The translations under genes and the position numbers were made by a program. A stretch of DNA of 64,000 bases from Gordonibacter urolithinfaciens. GTDB taxonomy: Bacteria; Actinomycetota; Coriobacteriia; Coriobacteriales; Eggerthellaceae. Below the pieces are notes generated by a model. It saw only the letters and a program-made list of their open reading frames with translations, was not told the DNA's origin and ran no database searches. The stretch spans positions 2,728,001 through 2,792,000 of the forward strand of contig NZ_LT900217.1 in NCBI RefSeq assembly GCF_900199375.1. Direction: 5' to 3'. Shown here one piece after another: positions 17,770 to 26,030 of the stretch (position 1 is its first letter; every line of letters begins with the position of its first letter).

Positions 17770-18872
17770 CAGCCGCGCCAGAGGCGCTCGGTTCGCGGGG
17801 AGGCGGCGCGGGCCAGCTCGGTACCGGGGAGATCCTCGTGCATCTCCAGGATGTTCTTCCAGAGGCGCTTGGGCATGAACTGGCGGCGGAGCTCCGGGTT
17901 GTAGCGGGCCTCCACGGCGACGGTGCGGTAGAAGCGCTTCCAAGCTGCCTGCATGAGGTTCTCCTCCGCGGCGCGGTCGGGCACGTCCAGCTCGTCGGTG
18001 CGCACGAGGTACCAGTCGCGCCCCTCGTAGACGCCTGCCAGGTGGTGCACCTCGTCGTAGATGATGAAGGGCTGCGTGTTGAAGCGGCCGGCGAACCAGT
18101 CCATGAGCAGCGGCACCACCGAGGCCTTCGGGTTGCAGCGCGCGAGCCACACGCCGTTCTCCAGGTGCTCGAAGCGCAGGAACTGCACCATGTGGTGGCG
18201 CTCGTTGCCCACGGAGCGCACGAGGCGGTGCAGGGGCTCCACGGCAGGGTGGGCGAGGTCGTTCAGCACGCTGCCGCGCGCCTTTCCCGAGCAGCCGAGG
18301 GAATCGGTCGGCCGCGACGAGGCCATGGGGCCGCTGCACGATCCGCGCCGGCGGCACCCCGTGCAGTCGTGCGGGCGCTTGGCCGCCATGGCGTAGCGCA
18401 CGAAGCGGTAGACGACGGTGCCGGCGCTCGGGTCGTCCGAGAGCGAGGCGCGCATGACGGCGTCGTAGGCGGCGTGGCCGCAGACGCGCTTGATGCCGCG
18501 CTGGACGCGCACGGCGCGCTCCATGTCCGTCTCCACGAAGCGCACCGTCTGCCCGAGGCGTGGCTGGAGCGCGGCTTGCGCCGTGACGTCCTGCGGGTCC
18601 TCGCGGCGCACGTACGCCTCGAACACGGCCGACAGCAGGCCTTCCAGCGTCCCGTCGTAGGCATAGGCCACGTTGGCGAGCGGCTCTTCCGGCGTTACCG
18701 GCCCATGGGGGGCATCGCCGGCTGCGGCGGGCTCCCGTCCCGCTCCCGTCGCAGCCAAAGCGGCCGCACGGCCGCCCGCCCCCTTGTCCGGGGCGGCCGA
18801 GCGGCCGGAACCGGCCTCGGCCGCCGCAGCTCCCGAGGGCCGTTCGAAGCCGGTTCCGTGGTCGGTGCTCAT
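17769..18872 (-). CDS. Putative DNA metabolism protein paired with radical SAM partner (TIGR03915 type)
   Basis: 367 aa. After an ~80-residue Ala/Gly-rich N-terminal stretch comes the conserved domain starting AYDGTLEGLLSAVFEAY. Further on are TVVYRFVRYAM and a C-terminal WYLVRTDELDVPD/EEN segment followed by FYRTVAVEARYNPELRRQFMPKR. This matches the family always encoded beside a DNA-repair-type radical SAM protein and often near uracil-DNA glycosylase domains. A cysteine group CTGCRRRGSC lies mid-protein. The ATG overlaps the partner's stop by 4 bases. Function is unknown but linked to DNA modification or repair by its obligate partner and by the SOS-like promoter. Confidence 0.75.
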   Translation of the reverse strand: MSTDHGTGFERPSGAAAAEAGSGRSAAPDKGAGGRAAALAATGAGREPAAAGDAPHGPVTPEEPLANVAYAYDGTLEGLLSAVFEAYVRREDPQDVTAQAALQPRLGQTVRFVETDMERAVRVQRGIKRVCGHAAYDAVMRASLSDDPSAGTVVYRFVRYAMAAKRPHDCTGCRRRGSCSGPMASSRPTDSLGCSGKARGSVLNDLAHPAVEPLHRLVRSVGNERHHMVQFLRFEHLENGVWLARCNPKASVVPLLMDWFAGRFNTQPFIIYDEVHHLAGVYEGRDWYLVRTDELDVPDRAAEENLMQAAWKRFYRTVAVEARYNPELRRQFMPKRLWKNILEMHEDLPGTELARAASPRTERLWRG

Positions 18873-20380
18873 GCGCAGGCCGCCTCGGGTTGCTCGAGGG
18901 CGTGCTGCCAGCCAAACGCGCCGTCGGCATTCCCGTGGCGCTGTCCGTTCGCCCTGCTGCCGAGCTGTCCGGCGGGCGCCGTTCCCAGGCGACCGCCTGT
19001 CGCCGCGCCCAAGTGCCCGCGGGGATCGGCCCCCGCACCCTGCGCGATGCGGGCCTTCTCGGGCGTCTCCACGCTCTCGAACAGGCTCAGCTGGCCGGGG
19101 ATGGCTTTGTCTGCGCGACGGCCGTGGCCGCCGCCCTTCGGCGTTGCGGCTAAATGCGCCCGCAGGCCCTCTCGAGAGAAGTCCGTTCCCTGGCCGGCGT
19201 AGCTGCCGTTGCAGGTGATGAAGAAGCGCGCCCGCTTGTAGGCGATGCCCAGCTTGCGCAGCTCGCGCTCGCCGAGCGTGGTGGAGCGCCGGGCGCGCAT
19301 GATGGAGTGCGCGCCCTTCACGCCGATGCCGGGTACGCGCAGCAGTGCCTCGAGCGGCGCCTTGTTCACCTCCACGGGGAAGAAGTCCAGGTTGTTGAGG
19401 GCCCAGTTCGCCTTCGGGTCGACCTCGGGGTCCAGGAACGGGTGCTCCTCGTCGATGATCTCGGTGACGTCGAAGCGGTAGAAGCGCAGGAGCCAGTCCG
19501 CCTGGTAGAGCCGGTGCTCGCGGTTGAGCTGCAGGGCGTCGGTGCCGGGCAGACGCGCGTCGTCGTTCACGGGCGTGTAGGCGCTGAAGAACACGCGCTT
19601 GAGCGAGAGCGTGCGGTAGAGCGCGGCCGAGAGGTTGAGTATCTGGAAGTCGCTCTCGGGCGTGGCCCCCACGATCATCTGCGTGGACTGGCCGGCGGGC
19701 ACGAAGGCCCGCTCCTTCTTCTTCGGCTTGACCGCCTTCATGTAGGTCGTGTTCTTGCGCACGAGCGCGCGGGTGTCCTTGTCCACGGCGATGTTGTCGC
19801 GGATCTGGCGCATGGGGGCGATGATCTGCTGCTTGTTCTTCTCGGGGGCGAGCAGGGCCAGGCTCTGCTGCGAGGGCAGCTCCATGTTCACGCTCATGCG
19901 GTCGGCCAGATGCCCCAGCTCGTCCACGAGCTCGGGGGAGGTGCCGGGCACGGCCTTGGCGTGGATGTAGCCGCGGAAGCCGTGCTCGCCCCGCAGGAGC
20001 GACAGCGTCTGGATCATGAGCTCGGTGGTGTAGTCGGGGCTCTTGATGACGCCCGAGCTTAAGAACAGCCCCTCGATGTAATTGCGACGGTAGAACGCTA
20101 TGGTGAGGTCGGCCAGCTCCTGCGGCGTGAAGGCGGCGCGCCTCATCTCGTTGGAACAGCGGTTCACGCAGTAGGCGCAGTCGTAGACGCACACGTTGGT
20201 CATGAGCACCTTCAAGAGCGTGATGCAGCGCCCGTCCGCCGCGAAGCTGTGGCAGCATCCCGCCGCCATCGTGTTGCCAAGCTTCCCCTTCTGGGCGTCG
20301 CGGTCGATGCCCGAGGAAGTGCAGGCCACGTCGTATTTCGCCGCATCGGCAAGTATCTCCAGTTTGTCGATCAGTTCCAT
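18869..20380 (-). CDS. Putative DNA modification/repair radical SAM protein (TIGR03916 type)
   Basis: 503 aa from the ATG at 20380. The radical SAM triad is CVYDCAYC (Cys64, Cys68, Cys71), with an additional Cys42-Cys43 pair before it. A helix-hairpin-helix DNA-binding motif (VPGIGVKGAHSIM) lies in the second half. The last ~100 residues are Gly/Ala-rich. Family members occur with the downstream partner and are predicted to repair or modify DNA; the chemistry is unproven. An alternative TTG start at 20404 exists. The operon has a near-consensus promoter with two SOS-box-like operators, which supports a damage-response role. Confidence 0.78.
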   Translation of the reverse strand: MELIDKLEILADAAKYDVACTSSGIDRDAQKGKLGNTMAAGCCHSFAADGRCITLLKVLMTNVCVYDCAYCVNRCSNEMRRAAFTPQELADLTIAFYRRNYIEGLFLSSGVIKSPDYTTELMIQTLSLLRGEHGFRGYIHAKAVPGTSPELVDELGHLADRMSVNMELPSQQSLALLAPEKNKQQIIAPMRQIRDNIAVDKDTRALVRKNTTYMKAVKPKKKERAFVPAGQSTQMIVGATPESDFQILNLSAALYRTLSLKRVFFSAYTPVNDDARLPGTDALQLNREHRLYQADWLLRFYRFDVTEIIDEEHPFLDPEVDPKANWALNNLDFFPVEVNKAPLEALLRVPGIGVKGAHSIMRARRSTTLGERELRKLGIAYKRARFFITCNGSYAGQGTDFSREGLRAHLAATPKGGGHGRRADKAIPGQLSLFESVETPEKARIAQGAGADPRGHLGAATGGRLGTAPAGQLGSRANGQRHGNADGAFGWQHALEQPEAACA

Positions 20381-20413
20381 ACGCACGCCCGTTCGCCAGA
20401 TCAAGTGTTCGCG

Positions 20414-20459
20414 AGAATATCTGTTCGCTTAGTATGGGCGAACGGATATTCGTTGTCAA
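20414..20459 (-). promoter_or_regulatory. Sigma70-type promoter with two SOS-box-like operators
   Basis: On the minus strand TTGACA (20454-20459) and CATACT (20431-20436) are separated by exactly 17 bp. CGAACGGATATTCG (20439-20452, plus strand) lies in the spacer. CGAACAGATATTCT (20414-20427, minus strand) lies just downstream of the -10. Both fit the Gram-positive LexA box CGAAC-N4-GTTCG with one or two mismatches. They face each other as a 14-bp inverted repeat with one mismatch. Confidence 0.7.
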
Positions 20460-20497
20460 GATGGGGGATGCTTCTTCCCGAAACGGACAGGATGTCG

Positions 20498-20503
20498 TAC
20501 AAT
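20498..20503 (+). promoter_or_regulatory. -10 box of the tRNA-Thr gene
   Basis: TACAAT lies 22 bases before the tRNA. TTCCCG 17 bp upstream is a weak -35. Confidence 0.5.
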
Positions 20504-20525
20504 ACGCAGGCACGACAATTCTTAT

Positions 20526-20600
20526 GCCAGTGTGGCGCAATGGTAGCGCAACAGTTTTGTAAACTGTGGGTTGCAGGTTCGAGTCCTGTCACTGGCTCCA
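20526..20600 (+). tRNA. tRNA-Thr (anticodon UGU)
   Basis: 75 nt with encoded CCA. The acceptor stem GCCAGTG pairs with CACTGGC. The anticodon stem ACAGT/ACTGT encloses loop TTTGTAA, giving anticodon TGT (reads ACA). The T-loop GGTTCGAGTCC is canonical. The discriminator base is T, as usual for tRNA-Thr. Confidence 0.97.
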
Positions 20601-20610
20601 GGAAACAGCA

Positions 20611-20640
20611 GGCCGGAGGCGCACAGCCCCCGGCCTTTTT
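20611..20640 (+). terminator. Intrinsic terminator after tRNA-Thr
   Basis: GGCCGG (20611-20616) pairs with CCGGCC (20630-20635), followed by TTTTT. It lies 10 bases after the tRNA. Confidence 0.8.
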
Positions 20641-20803
20641 CGTCGCCGTGCGGCTCGAGGGGTGCGGGTGGCTGCGGTCTGCCCGGGTCGGCTTGCACGG
20701 CTGCGGTCGGCCCGGGCATGGCTCGCTTGGCAGGCCCGGCTGGGGCGGGCGATGCCCGGGCCGGGGCCGTCTCGTCGCGGCCTGCGATGCGCCAGCGCTG
20801 CCG

Positions 20804-21532
20804 TTAGCGCAGGCGCGCTCCCACCAGGCGCTTGAAGGCGGCGGCGTTGTCGGGCGACACGTTGATGGCGCGCACGGGGCGGCGCGTTCCGGCGAGCGTG
20901 CGGACCTCCAGGGGCTCGGAGAGCTCGATCCAACAGGGCGGGGCGCCCATGACGCCCAGGTCGAGGCGCTCGCGCTTGGGGACGTCGGGCGCGGCGGCAC
21001 CCACGCCGGTCACGAGGCGCAGCGGCACGTCCTCGCAGACGAAGGCGGCCCAGCGCACGGTGAGCGTCTCGTCGTCCACGAGCAGCGGGTTCAGCACGCT
21101 GGCGCGCGCGGCGGCCACGAGCCACAGAAGGGCGTACAAGGAGGCGGCGAACAGCGGCGGCAGCAGCGAGAACGTGCCGGCCGACCCCGCCGCCGCGGAG
21201 ACCGCCAGCGGCGAGAGCAGCCCCGGCGCGGCCAGCTGGGACGCCGCGAGGTACCCCGCCCACACCACCGGCAGCACGGCCAGGGGCGTGAGGCCGCGGC
21301 GGCGCACCACCAGCAGGTAGAACGCGGCGGGCACGCACACCATGAGGTCGAACGGCACGGCCACGTTCACGGCGAACGCGTGGGCCGAGGCGGGCACGGT
21401 GGCCGCGCACGCCAGGTCGACGGCGTAGAGCGCCAGGACGACGGCGAGCGCCAGCAGCAGGCGGCGCGCTCCGAGCGCGCGGACGGGAGCGGCGGATGCG
21501 GTGGGTTCGGGGAGGTTCGAAGAGCGGGCCAT
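20804..21532 (-). CDS. Multi-pass membrane protein of unknown function
   Basis: 242 aa. The N-terminal ~140 residues contain about five hydrophobic segments (for example RLLLALAVVLALYAVDLA and PLFAASLYALLWLVAAA). A soluble C-terminal domain of ~100 residues then faces one side and ends INVSPDNAAAFKRLVGARLR. The ATG at 21532 has AGGAGA upstream. It resembles small photosynthesis-like PH/YdbS-type membrane proteins only in layout, and I do not recognise a family. It is convergent with the tRNA and divergent from the TetR operon. Confidence 0.65.
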   Translation of the reverse strand: MARSSNLPEPTASAAPVRALGARRLLLALAVVLALYAVDLACAATVPASAHAFAVNVAVPFDLMVCVPAAFYLLVVRRRGLTPLAVLPVVWAGYLAASQLAAPGLLSPLAVSAAAGSAGTFSLLPPLFAASLYALLWLVAAARASVLNPLLVDDETLTVRWAAFVCEDVPLRLVTGVGAAAPDVPKRERLDLGVMGAPPCWIELSEPLEVRTLAGTRRPVRAINVSPDNAAAFKRLVGARLR

Positions 21533-21961
21533 GGCGTCTCCTGTCGTCGGCGGGAGGGCGTGTCGCGTGATACGGGTCCATGATAGCAGACGGGCGAGGA
21601 GGGGGCCGGGCCGGCTGCCACCGGAGGAGCGGGCGGGAGGGAGCAGGAGGGGGAAGGGGGCTGGGGGTGCCCCTCCCCGTTTCAGCCGGTCGCAGGGGAG
21701 GGCGGCAGCGCGCGTCGGTGGGTGCAGCGTGACATGCCGGCCTTGCGCGTCGGTCGTGCCCGTCTGCCTCGCATGCGAGGCAGACATGGCTCGGGGGCGC
21801 CGGCCTCGCATGCGGGCCCGGCGCGCTACGGGCTTGGCGGCTCTCCCAATGAAAAAACCTCCTCGACCCCTTCTAAAAAATAGTCAACGGGGTAGCATGA
21901 TCTCCAATCCGTTGACCGAGCGGTCAACGGCCGCAGAGCGGCAGGAAGGGAGGCGGCGGCA
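21533..21961. other. Divergent intergenic region with a 24-bp palindrome
   Basis: No gene seen. It holds a perfect 24-bp palindrome centred at 21773/21774 (half-site GTCTGCCTCGCA from 21762). A second GCCTCGCATGCGGGC-like run lies near 21805. The TetR promoter/operator is at 21881-21930. Confidence 0.6.
21881..21930 (+). promoter_or_regulatory. Promoter and palindromic operator of the TetR-ABC operon
   Basis: A -10-like TAGCAT lies at 21893-21898. CCGTTGACCG (21909-21918) and CGGTCAACGG (21921-21930) form a perfect 10-bp-arm palindrome with a 2-bp centre just downstream. A half-site AGTCAACGG lies at about 21882. The position suits autorepression by the TetR protein. Confidence 0.65.
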
Positions 21962-22612
21962 ATGAGTGCAACGGACGATAGGGAGCATGCGGACTTCAGC
22001 AAGTTCGAGAGCCTCCCCGAACAGCGACGCGAGGCTATCGTCAACGCCGCCGTGGAAACGTTCGGTCGATGCGACTACAAAAGCGCTTCGACCGAGGACA
22101 TCGCACGGCGCGCTGGCATCTCGAAGGGCCTTCTGTTCTTCTACTTCAAGAACAAGAAGGAGCTGTACCTCTACCTCATGGAGCACCTCATGGAGAAGGT
22201 GTCCGATCTGGTGGTGGACGACGGATTCTACGAGATCGACGATTTCTTCGATCTGCTCGTGTACGCAGCTGAAACCAAGCGCAAGGTGCTTTCGCGTTTC
22301 CCCTACCTGCTGGAGTTCTCCGTCCGGGCCTTCTACCCGGAGCACAAAGACATCAAGGACACGATGGACAGCTGGACGCAGCGGCAAATCGACCTGATGT
22401 TCTCCACGTACTTCAGATGCGTGCGGTTTGACCGGTTCCGCGACGACATCGACCCGAAGTACGTGCTCGACCTGCTGATTTGGCTGGCTGACGGCTACCT
22501 GCACCAGCAGCGCGCCCTGCATCAGCGCCTCGACATGGATGCGATGCTGGACGAGATGTACCGCTGGTGCGACATGCTGAAAGCCTATTCGTACAAGGAG
22601 GAATACCGATGA
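21962..22612 (+). CDS. TetR/AcrR family transcriptional regulator
   Basis: 216 aa. Residues ~18-65 form the TetR helix-turn-helix (EAIVNAAVETFGRCDYKSASTEDIARRAGISKG followed by LLFFYFKNKKELY). The rest is a ligand-binding helical domain with no recognisable specificity. It is first in an operon with an ABC exporter: its stop codon overlaps the ATPase start (ATGA). The palindrome at 21909-21930 is its likely operator, so it probably represses the exporter until a toxic compound binds. Confidence 0.9.
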   Translation: MSATDDREHADFSKFESLPEQRREAIVNAAVETFGRCDYKSASTEDIARRAGISKGLLFFYFKNKKELYLYLMEHLMEKVSDLVVDDGFYEIDDFFDLLVYAAETKRKVLSRFPYLLEFSVRAFYPEHKDIKDTMDSWTQRQIDLMFSTYFRCVRFDRFRDDIDPKYVLDLLIWLADGYLHQQRALHQRLDMDAMLDEMYRWCDMLKAYSYKEEYR

Positions 22613-23583
22613 GCGCAACAATCGGCCCCGCGATTGCGATCGAGGGGCTCAAGAAAGATTACGGAAGCGGGCGCGGCGTGTTCGGCGTGTCGTTTGCCGT
22701 GGAGCGGGGCGAGGTGTTCGGCTTTTTGGGACCGAACGGCGCCGGCAAGACGGTGACCATGCGCAACCTCATGGGCTTCATCCGCCCCGATGAGGGAACC
22801 GTGAGCATCAGCGGCCTGAACTGCTTCAGCCAGCGCGCCCGCATCCAGGAGCACCTGGGCTACCTGCCCGGCGAAATCGCCTGCATGGACGAGATGACCG
22901 GCGCGGCGTTCCTGGAATTCATGGCGCGCATGAAGAAGCTGCGCGACCGCACGCGCATGGAGCAGCTGATCGAGTACTTCGAGCTGGATCCCGCGCGGCG
23001 CATTCGCAAGATGTCGAAGGGCACGAAGCAGAAAGTGGGGCTGGTCTGCGCGTTCATGGCCTCGCCCGACATCGTCCTGCTCGACGAGCCCACGAGCGGC
23101 CTCGACCCCCTCATGCAGAGCCGCTTCATCGACCTCGTACTGGAAGAGAAGCGCCGCGGCACCACCATCTTGCTATCGTCGCACCTGTTCGAGGAGGTTG
23201 AGCGCACGTGCGATCGGGTGGCGTTCATCCGCGGGGGCAAGCTGGCCGCCGTTGAGCGCATGGACGACGTGCGGAAGTCGCGCAAGCGCCTGTTCGTCGT
23301 CACGTTCGCCGACGAGGCCGCGCGCGACCGCTACGCGGCGGCCCACCGCGACACCGACGGCTGCGGCGAGGCGGGCTTCAGCGTGCAGAAGCAGGGGACG
23401 ACCAGCGTGGAAACGGCCGTGTCCGGCAACCTCGACGCGTTCGTGAAGGACCTGGCCGCGTACGAGATCGTCGATCTCACCGCGCGCGAGCAGACGCTCG
23501 AAGAGCTGTTCATGCACCTGTACGGCACCTTCGGCGACGCGTCGAACCGCAGGTCGGGGTTGAAAGGAGGCTCCCATGAATAA
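22609..23583 (+). CDS. ABC transporter ATP-binding protein (drug-export type)
   Basis: 324 aa. Walker A GPNGAGKT is at about residues 43-50, the signature KMSKGTKQKVG near 138, Walker B IVLLDEPTSGLD near 158, and the switch His in LLSSHLFEEVERTCD. The C-terminal ~100 residues are the extension of drug-resistance-type ATPases (DrrA/CcmA-like). AAGGAGG precedes the ATG, and the gene overlaps both its neighbours. It energises the permease encoded next; the substrate is unknown. Confidence 0.92.
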   Translation: MSATIGPAIAIEGLKKDYGSGRGVFGVSFAVERGEVFGFLGPNGAGKTVTMRNLMGFIRPDEGTVSISGLNCFSQRARIQEHLGYLPGEIACMDEMTGAAFLEFMARMKKLRDRTRMEQLIEYFELDPARRIRKMSKGTKQKVGLVCAFMASPDIVLLDEPTSGLDPLMQSRFIDLVLEEKRRGTTILLSSHLFEEVERTCDRVAFIRGGKLAAVERMDDVRKSRKRLFVVTFADEAARDRYAAAHRDTDGCGEAGFSVQKQGTTSVETAVSGNLDAFVKDLAAYEIVDLTAREQTLEELFMHLYGTFGDASNRRSGLKGGSHE

Positions 23584-24373
23584 GACGCTGTTCGCGAAGG
23601 AGCTGCGCGCCAACCTGTTCGTCAGCGGCATCATCGCCGCGGTGCTGGCTATGTACATCGGCACGATCGTGGCGATGTACGATCCTAAGCTGGGCGAGAG
23701 CCTCGACCTCATGATGCAGAGCATGCCCGAGCTGTTCGCGGCATTCGGCATGTCGATGCAGGCCACCACGCTGCTCGAGTTCATGCTCAACTATTTGTAC
23801 GGGTTCCTGCTGACCATCTTCATCCTCGTGTTGATCCTCGTGATGGTGAACAAGCTGATGGTGCGTTATCTCGACCGCGGAGCGATGGCATACCTTCTGG
23901 CCACGCCCAACAGCCGCACGCGCATCGCGTTGACGATGGTCGGCGTGATGGTTGCCATCCTGGTCGGCCTGTGCGCGTTGACCACGGCGCTCGAGGTGGG
24001 TTTCGCCGAGGCGCTGTTCCCCGGCGACCTCGACGTGCGGGCGCTCGTGCAGGTGAACCTGGGGTTGTTGGCGTTGTGGCTGGCTACGGCCGGGCTGTGC
24101 TTCCTGTCGGCCTGCCTGTTCTCCAATTCGTCGGCGGCGCTGTGGGTGGGCGGCGGCCTCTGCATCCTGTTCTTCCTCATGCAGATGGTGTCGCAGGTTG
24201 GCGACAAGTTCGAGTTCCTGGAGAACGTCAACCCCTTGACGCTGTTCGACTACTACGGCTTGGCCGCAGGCGACGCTTCGGCCATCGGGGGCGCGATTGC
24301 GCTGGCCGCGAGCGCGGTGGCGCTGTTCGCTGCGGCAGTTGCGGTGTTCGACCGGCGCGACTTGAGCATCTAG
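23576..24373 (+). CDS. ABC-2 type permease
   Basis: 265 aa with about six hydrophobic segments (FVSGIIAAVLAMYIGTIVAM near the start, FLLTIFILVLILVMVNKLM, VGVMVAILVGLCALTTAL, LWLATAGLCFLSACLF, and a last helix near the C terminus). Starts 8 bases inside the ATPase gene with AAGGAGG upstream, so it is translationally coupled. It forms the membrane channel of the TetR-controlled exporter. Followed by a 51-bp perfect hairpin. Confidence 0.88.
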   Translation: MNKTLFAKELRANLFVSGIIAAVLAMYIGTIVAMYDPKLGESLDLMMQSMPELFAAFGMSMQATTLLEFMLNYLYGFLLTIFILVLILVMVNKLMVRYLDRGAMAYLLATPNSRTRIALTMVGVMVAILVGLCALTTALEVGFAEALFPGDLDVRALVQVNLGLLALWLATAGLCFLSACLFSNSSAALWVGGGLCILFFLMQMVSQVGDKFEFLENVNPLTLFDYYGLAAGDASAIGGAIALAASAVALFAAAVAVFDRRDLSI

Positions 24374-24382
24374 CAGGTTCGA

Positions 24383-24514
24383 GGGCGAGACAGGGGGGGG
24401 CGTGACAGGGGGACGGGGATAATGTCTCATTCCGCGATGCGGCAAGGCTTCGGCAGACGTATTGGAATGAGACATTATCCCCGTCCCCCTGTCACGCCCC
24501 CCCCTGTCTCGCCC
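24383..24514. repeat. Perfect 51-bp inverted repeat (giant hairpin) between convergent genes
   Basis: Left arm 24383-24433 and right arm 24464-24514 are perfectly complementary over 51 bp, including an 8-G/8-C run, with a 30-nt loop. The arms contain GACAGGGGGACGGGGATAAT and its complement. The right arm encodes the last codons and stop of the nitroreductase on the minus strand. Likely a bidirectional terminator built from, or resembling, a REP-like element. Confidence 0.8.
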
Positions 24515-25340
24515 AGGCGAAGCTCTCCGTGCCGGCGCCCACCTCGAAGTGGTATTTTGCGATGCCCAGGTCCACGGCGGTGTAGGCACCGGAGAGGGTT
24601 TGGGCGCGCACCGTCTTGCCGTCGAGCAGCAGCTCGAAGCGGAACTTCTGCTGGTTCAGGGCCGTGGGGGCGAGCAGTGCCGCCCGCACGCCGCGTTCGA
24701 ACCACTCCGGCGGCTTCCCGGCCGCACGGCTCACGTCCTCGGGTGCCTTCGACTTGCGCGGTCTGCCCTGCGTGGCGCCGTAGCCGAGCGCCAGCGCGCA
24801 GACCAGCCTCTCTTCCGGCCCGGCGAGGCGGCGGACCTGCCGCTTGCTGAACGTGAGGGCTGCCCAGCACGTGTTCAGCCCGAGCGCCTGGGCCGCGAGC
24901 ACGAGGCGCTCGCCGTAGTAGCCCGCGCGCTCGTCCAGGTTGTCGGCCGTCTTCCCGATGATCGCCACGTAATTGCGCACGTTGGCAAACTTCCCGTAGC
25001 GCGCCAGCATGCTGGAGAACGCCCGCGGCTCGTCGAGCACGACCTGCATGCGCAGGCCGCCCTCGCGGTTGCAGGCGTCCAGCTCGTCGCATAGTGCGGC
25101 GAGCACCGGGCCCTCGATACGTTGGCCGGTGAAGCTGCGCACCGAGTGGCGGCGCTCCATCGCCTCCTCGACGGTGCAGAGGGGGAGGGCGCCGCCTGAG
25201 GGGGTCGTGCGATCCTCGCACGCCGCGGCGTTCTCATGCGCTCTCCCGGGCATGTCCTCGTCTTCGCGGGCGCCGCCGGGCCCTCCTTCGACCTTCTCCA
25301 TAATGCCGCGCTCCTTCTGCTCGTGCGGGTTCGTTGTCAT
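24492..25340 (-). CDS. Nitroreductase family protein
   Basis: 282 aa. After ~55 residues of polar N-terminal extension comes the FMN-binding nitroreductase domain. It shows EEAMERRHSVRSFTGQRI, a YYGERLVLAAQALGLNTCWAA helix, an APTALNQQKFRF segment, and a C-terminal DLGIAKYHFEVGAG stretch. It is probably an NAD(P)H-dependent flavin reductase; the substrate is unknown. The start overlaps the stop of the upstream ArsR gene (ATGA), so it is part of that operon. Its last residues are encoded inside the giant hairpin, so the Gly-Gly-Ala end may be a late addition. Confidence 0.85.
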   Translation of the reverse strand: MTTNPHEQKERGIMEKVEGGPGGAREDEDMPGRAHENAAACEDRTTPSGGALPLCTVEEAMERRHSVRSFTGQRIEGPVLAALCDELDACNREGGLRMQVVLDEPRAFSSMLARYGKFANVRNYVAIIGKTADNLDERAGYYGERLVLAAQALGLNTCWAALTFSKRQVRRLAGPEERLVCALALGYGATQGRPRKSKAPEDVSRAAGKPPEWFERGVRAALLAPTALNQQKFRFELLLDGKTVRAQTLSGAYTAVDLGIAKYHFEVGAGTESFAWARQGGA

Positions 25341-25723
25341 CGCTGCACCTTGCCTTCGCTGTCTTGCAGGTAGCCTTCGAGGTTGGCCTGCTGTACCAGC
25401 TCGTAGACGCGGTCGACGAGCTGCTTGAGTTGCGCCCACTGCGCGTCGTCGGCGGCAATGTGGTAGAAGTTCATGGTGCCCGCGCGCCGAAGGGCGATGA
25501 TGTTCGCGTCGCGCAGGATCTTCAGGTGGTGCGACACGGCGGGGCGGGAGAGGTGCGTGCGCACCGTGATCTCGCCCACGCGCAAGCCGCACTCCTCGGC
25601 CTCCAACAGCGCCATGATGATCTGCTGGCGCGTCTCGTCGCCCAGAGCCCCGATGATGCCCCGGCACTTCTTGAACCCCTCTGCGAGGTCCAGCCTGCTC
25701 TGCGCCCATTCGCGTTCGTCCAT
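25337..25723 (-). CDS. ArsR-family winged-helix regulator
   Basis: 128 aa from the ATG at 25723, which has AAGGA at good spacing; an upstream ATG at 25741 is possible. The winged-helix core ALGDETRQQIIMALLEA...HLSRPAVSHHLKILRDANII is at residues ~25-80. No metal-binding CxC motif is present, so the signal is probably not a thiophilic metal. It is co-transcribed with the nitroreductase. A palindrome upstream is the likely operator. Confidence 0.88.
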   Translation of the reverse strand: MDEREWAQSRLDLAEGFKKCRGIIGALGDETRQQIIMALLEAEECGLRVGEITVRTHLSRPAVSHHLKILRDANIIALRRAGTMNFYHIAADDAQWAQLKQLVDRVYELVQQANLEGYLQDSEGKVQR

Positions 25724-25753
25724 CGATGATCCTTCGTCCATCGCGTCTTATAC

Positions 25754-25771
25754 GGTTCGATTGTTCGAACC
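25754..25771. promoter_or_regulatory. Putative ArsR operator palindrome
   Basis: GGTTCGA (25754-25760) and TCGAACC (25765-25771) form a 7-bp-arm palindrome 30 bases upstream of the ArsR start. Confidence 0.55.
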
Positions 25772-26030
25772 ATTAAACCATGAAGAGGCGGCTCGCAAGG
25801 CGGGGGGAGGCTGGCGTTTTCCCTTGGGAAAGAAATTCGAGACGGAGGCCGTGGCCCTCCGGTTCCGCCCTGGCTCTTACCGCCGAGTGCCCCGTGGCCG
25901 CTGGTGCGCGCCGCCGACCCCTTACCGCCGGCGCTTGCACCGGCCGTCGCGCATGACGCGCGGGCATTCGTTTCGCTACGGGTCGATGCGGGCGATTGCG
26001 CCGGGGTGCCGGGCATGGTTGCATGGGCGC
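25772..26030. other. Non-coding region between ArsR and the small orphan gene
   Basis: With the operator this makes ~307 bases without a convincing gene. Open frames run through it but lack ribosome sites and recognisable protein character. Confidence 0.4.

Noticed and set aside
17769-20540. Single 923-aa minus-strand frame
   Set aside because: Only its last 367 codons are protein-like. The upstream part is a shadow of the radical SAM gene in another frame, and the ATGA overlap marks the real start.
24422-24850. Plus-strand frame starting inside the giant hairpin
   Set aside because: It is antisense to the nitroreductase and Arg/Pro/Ser-rich without domain character.
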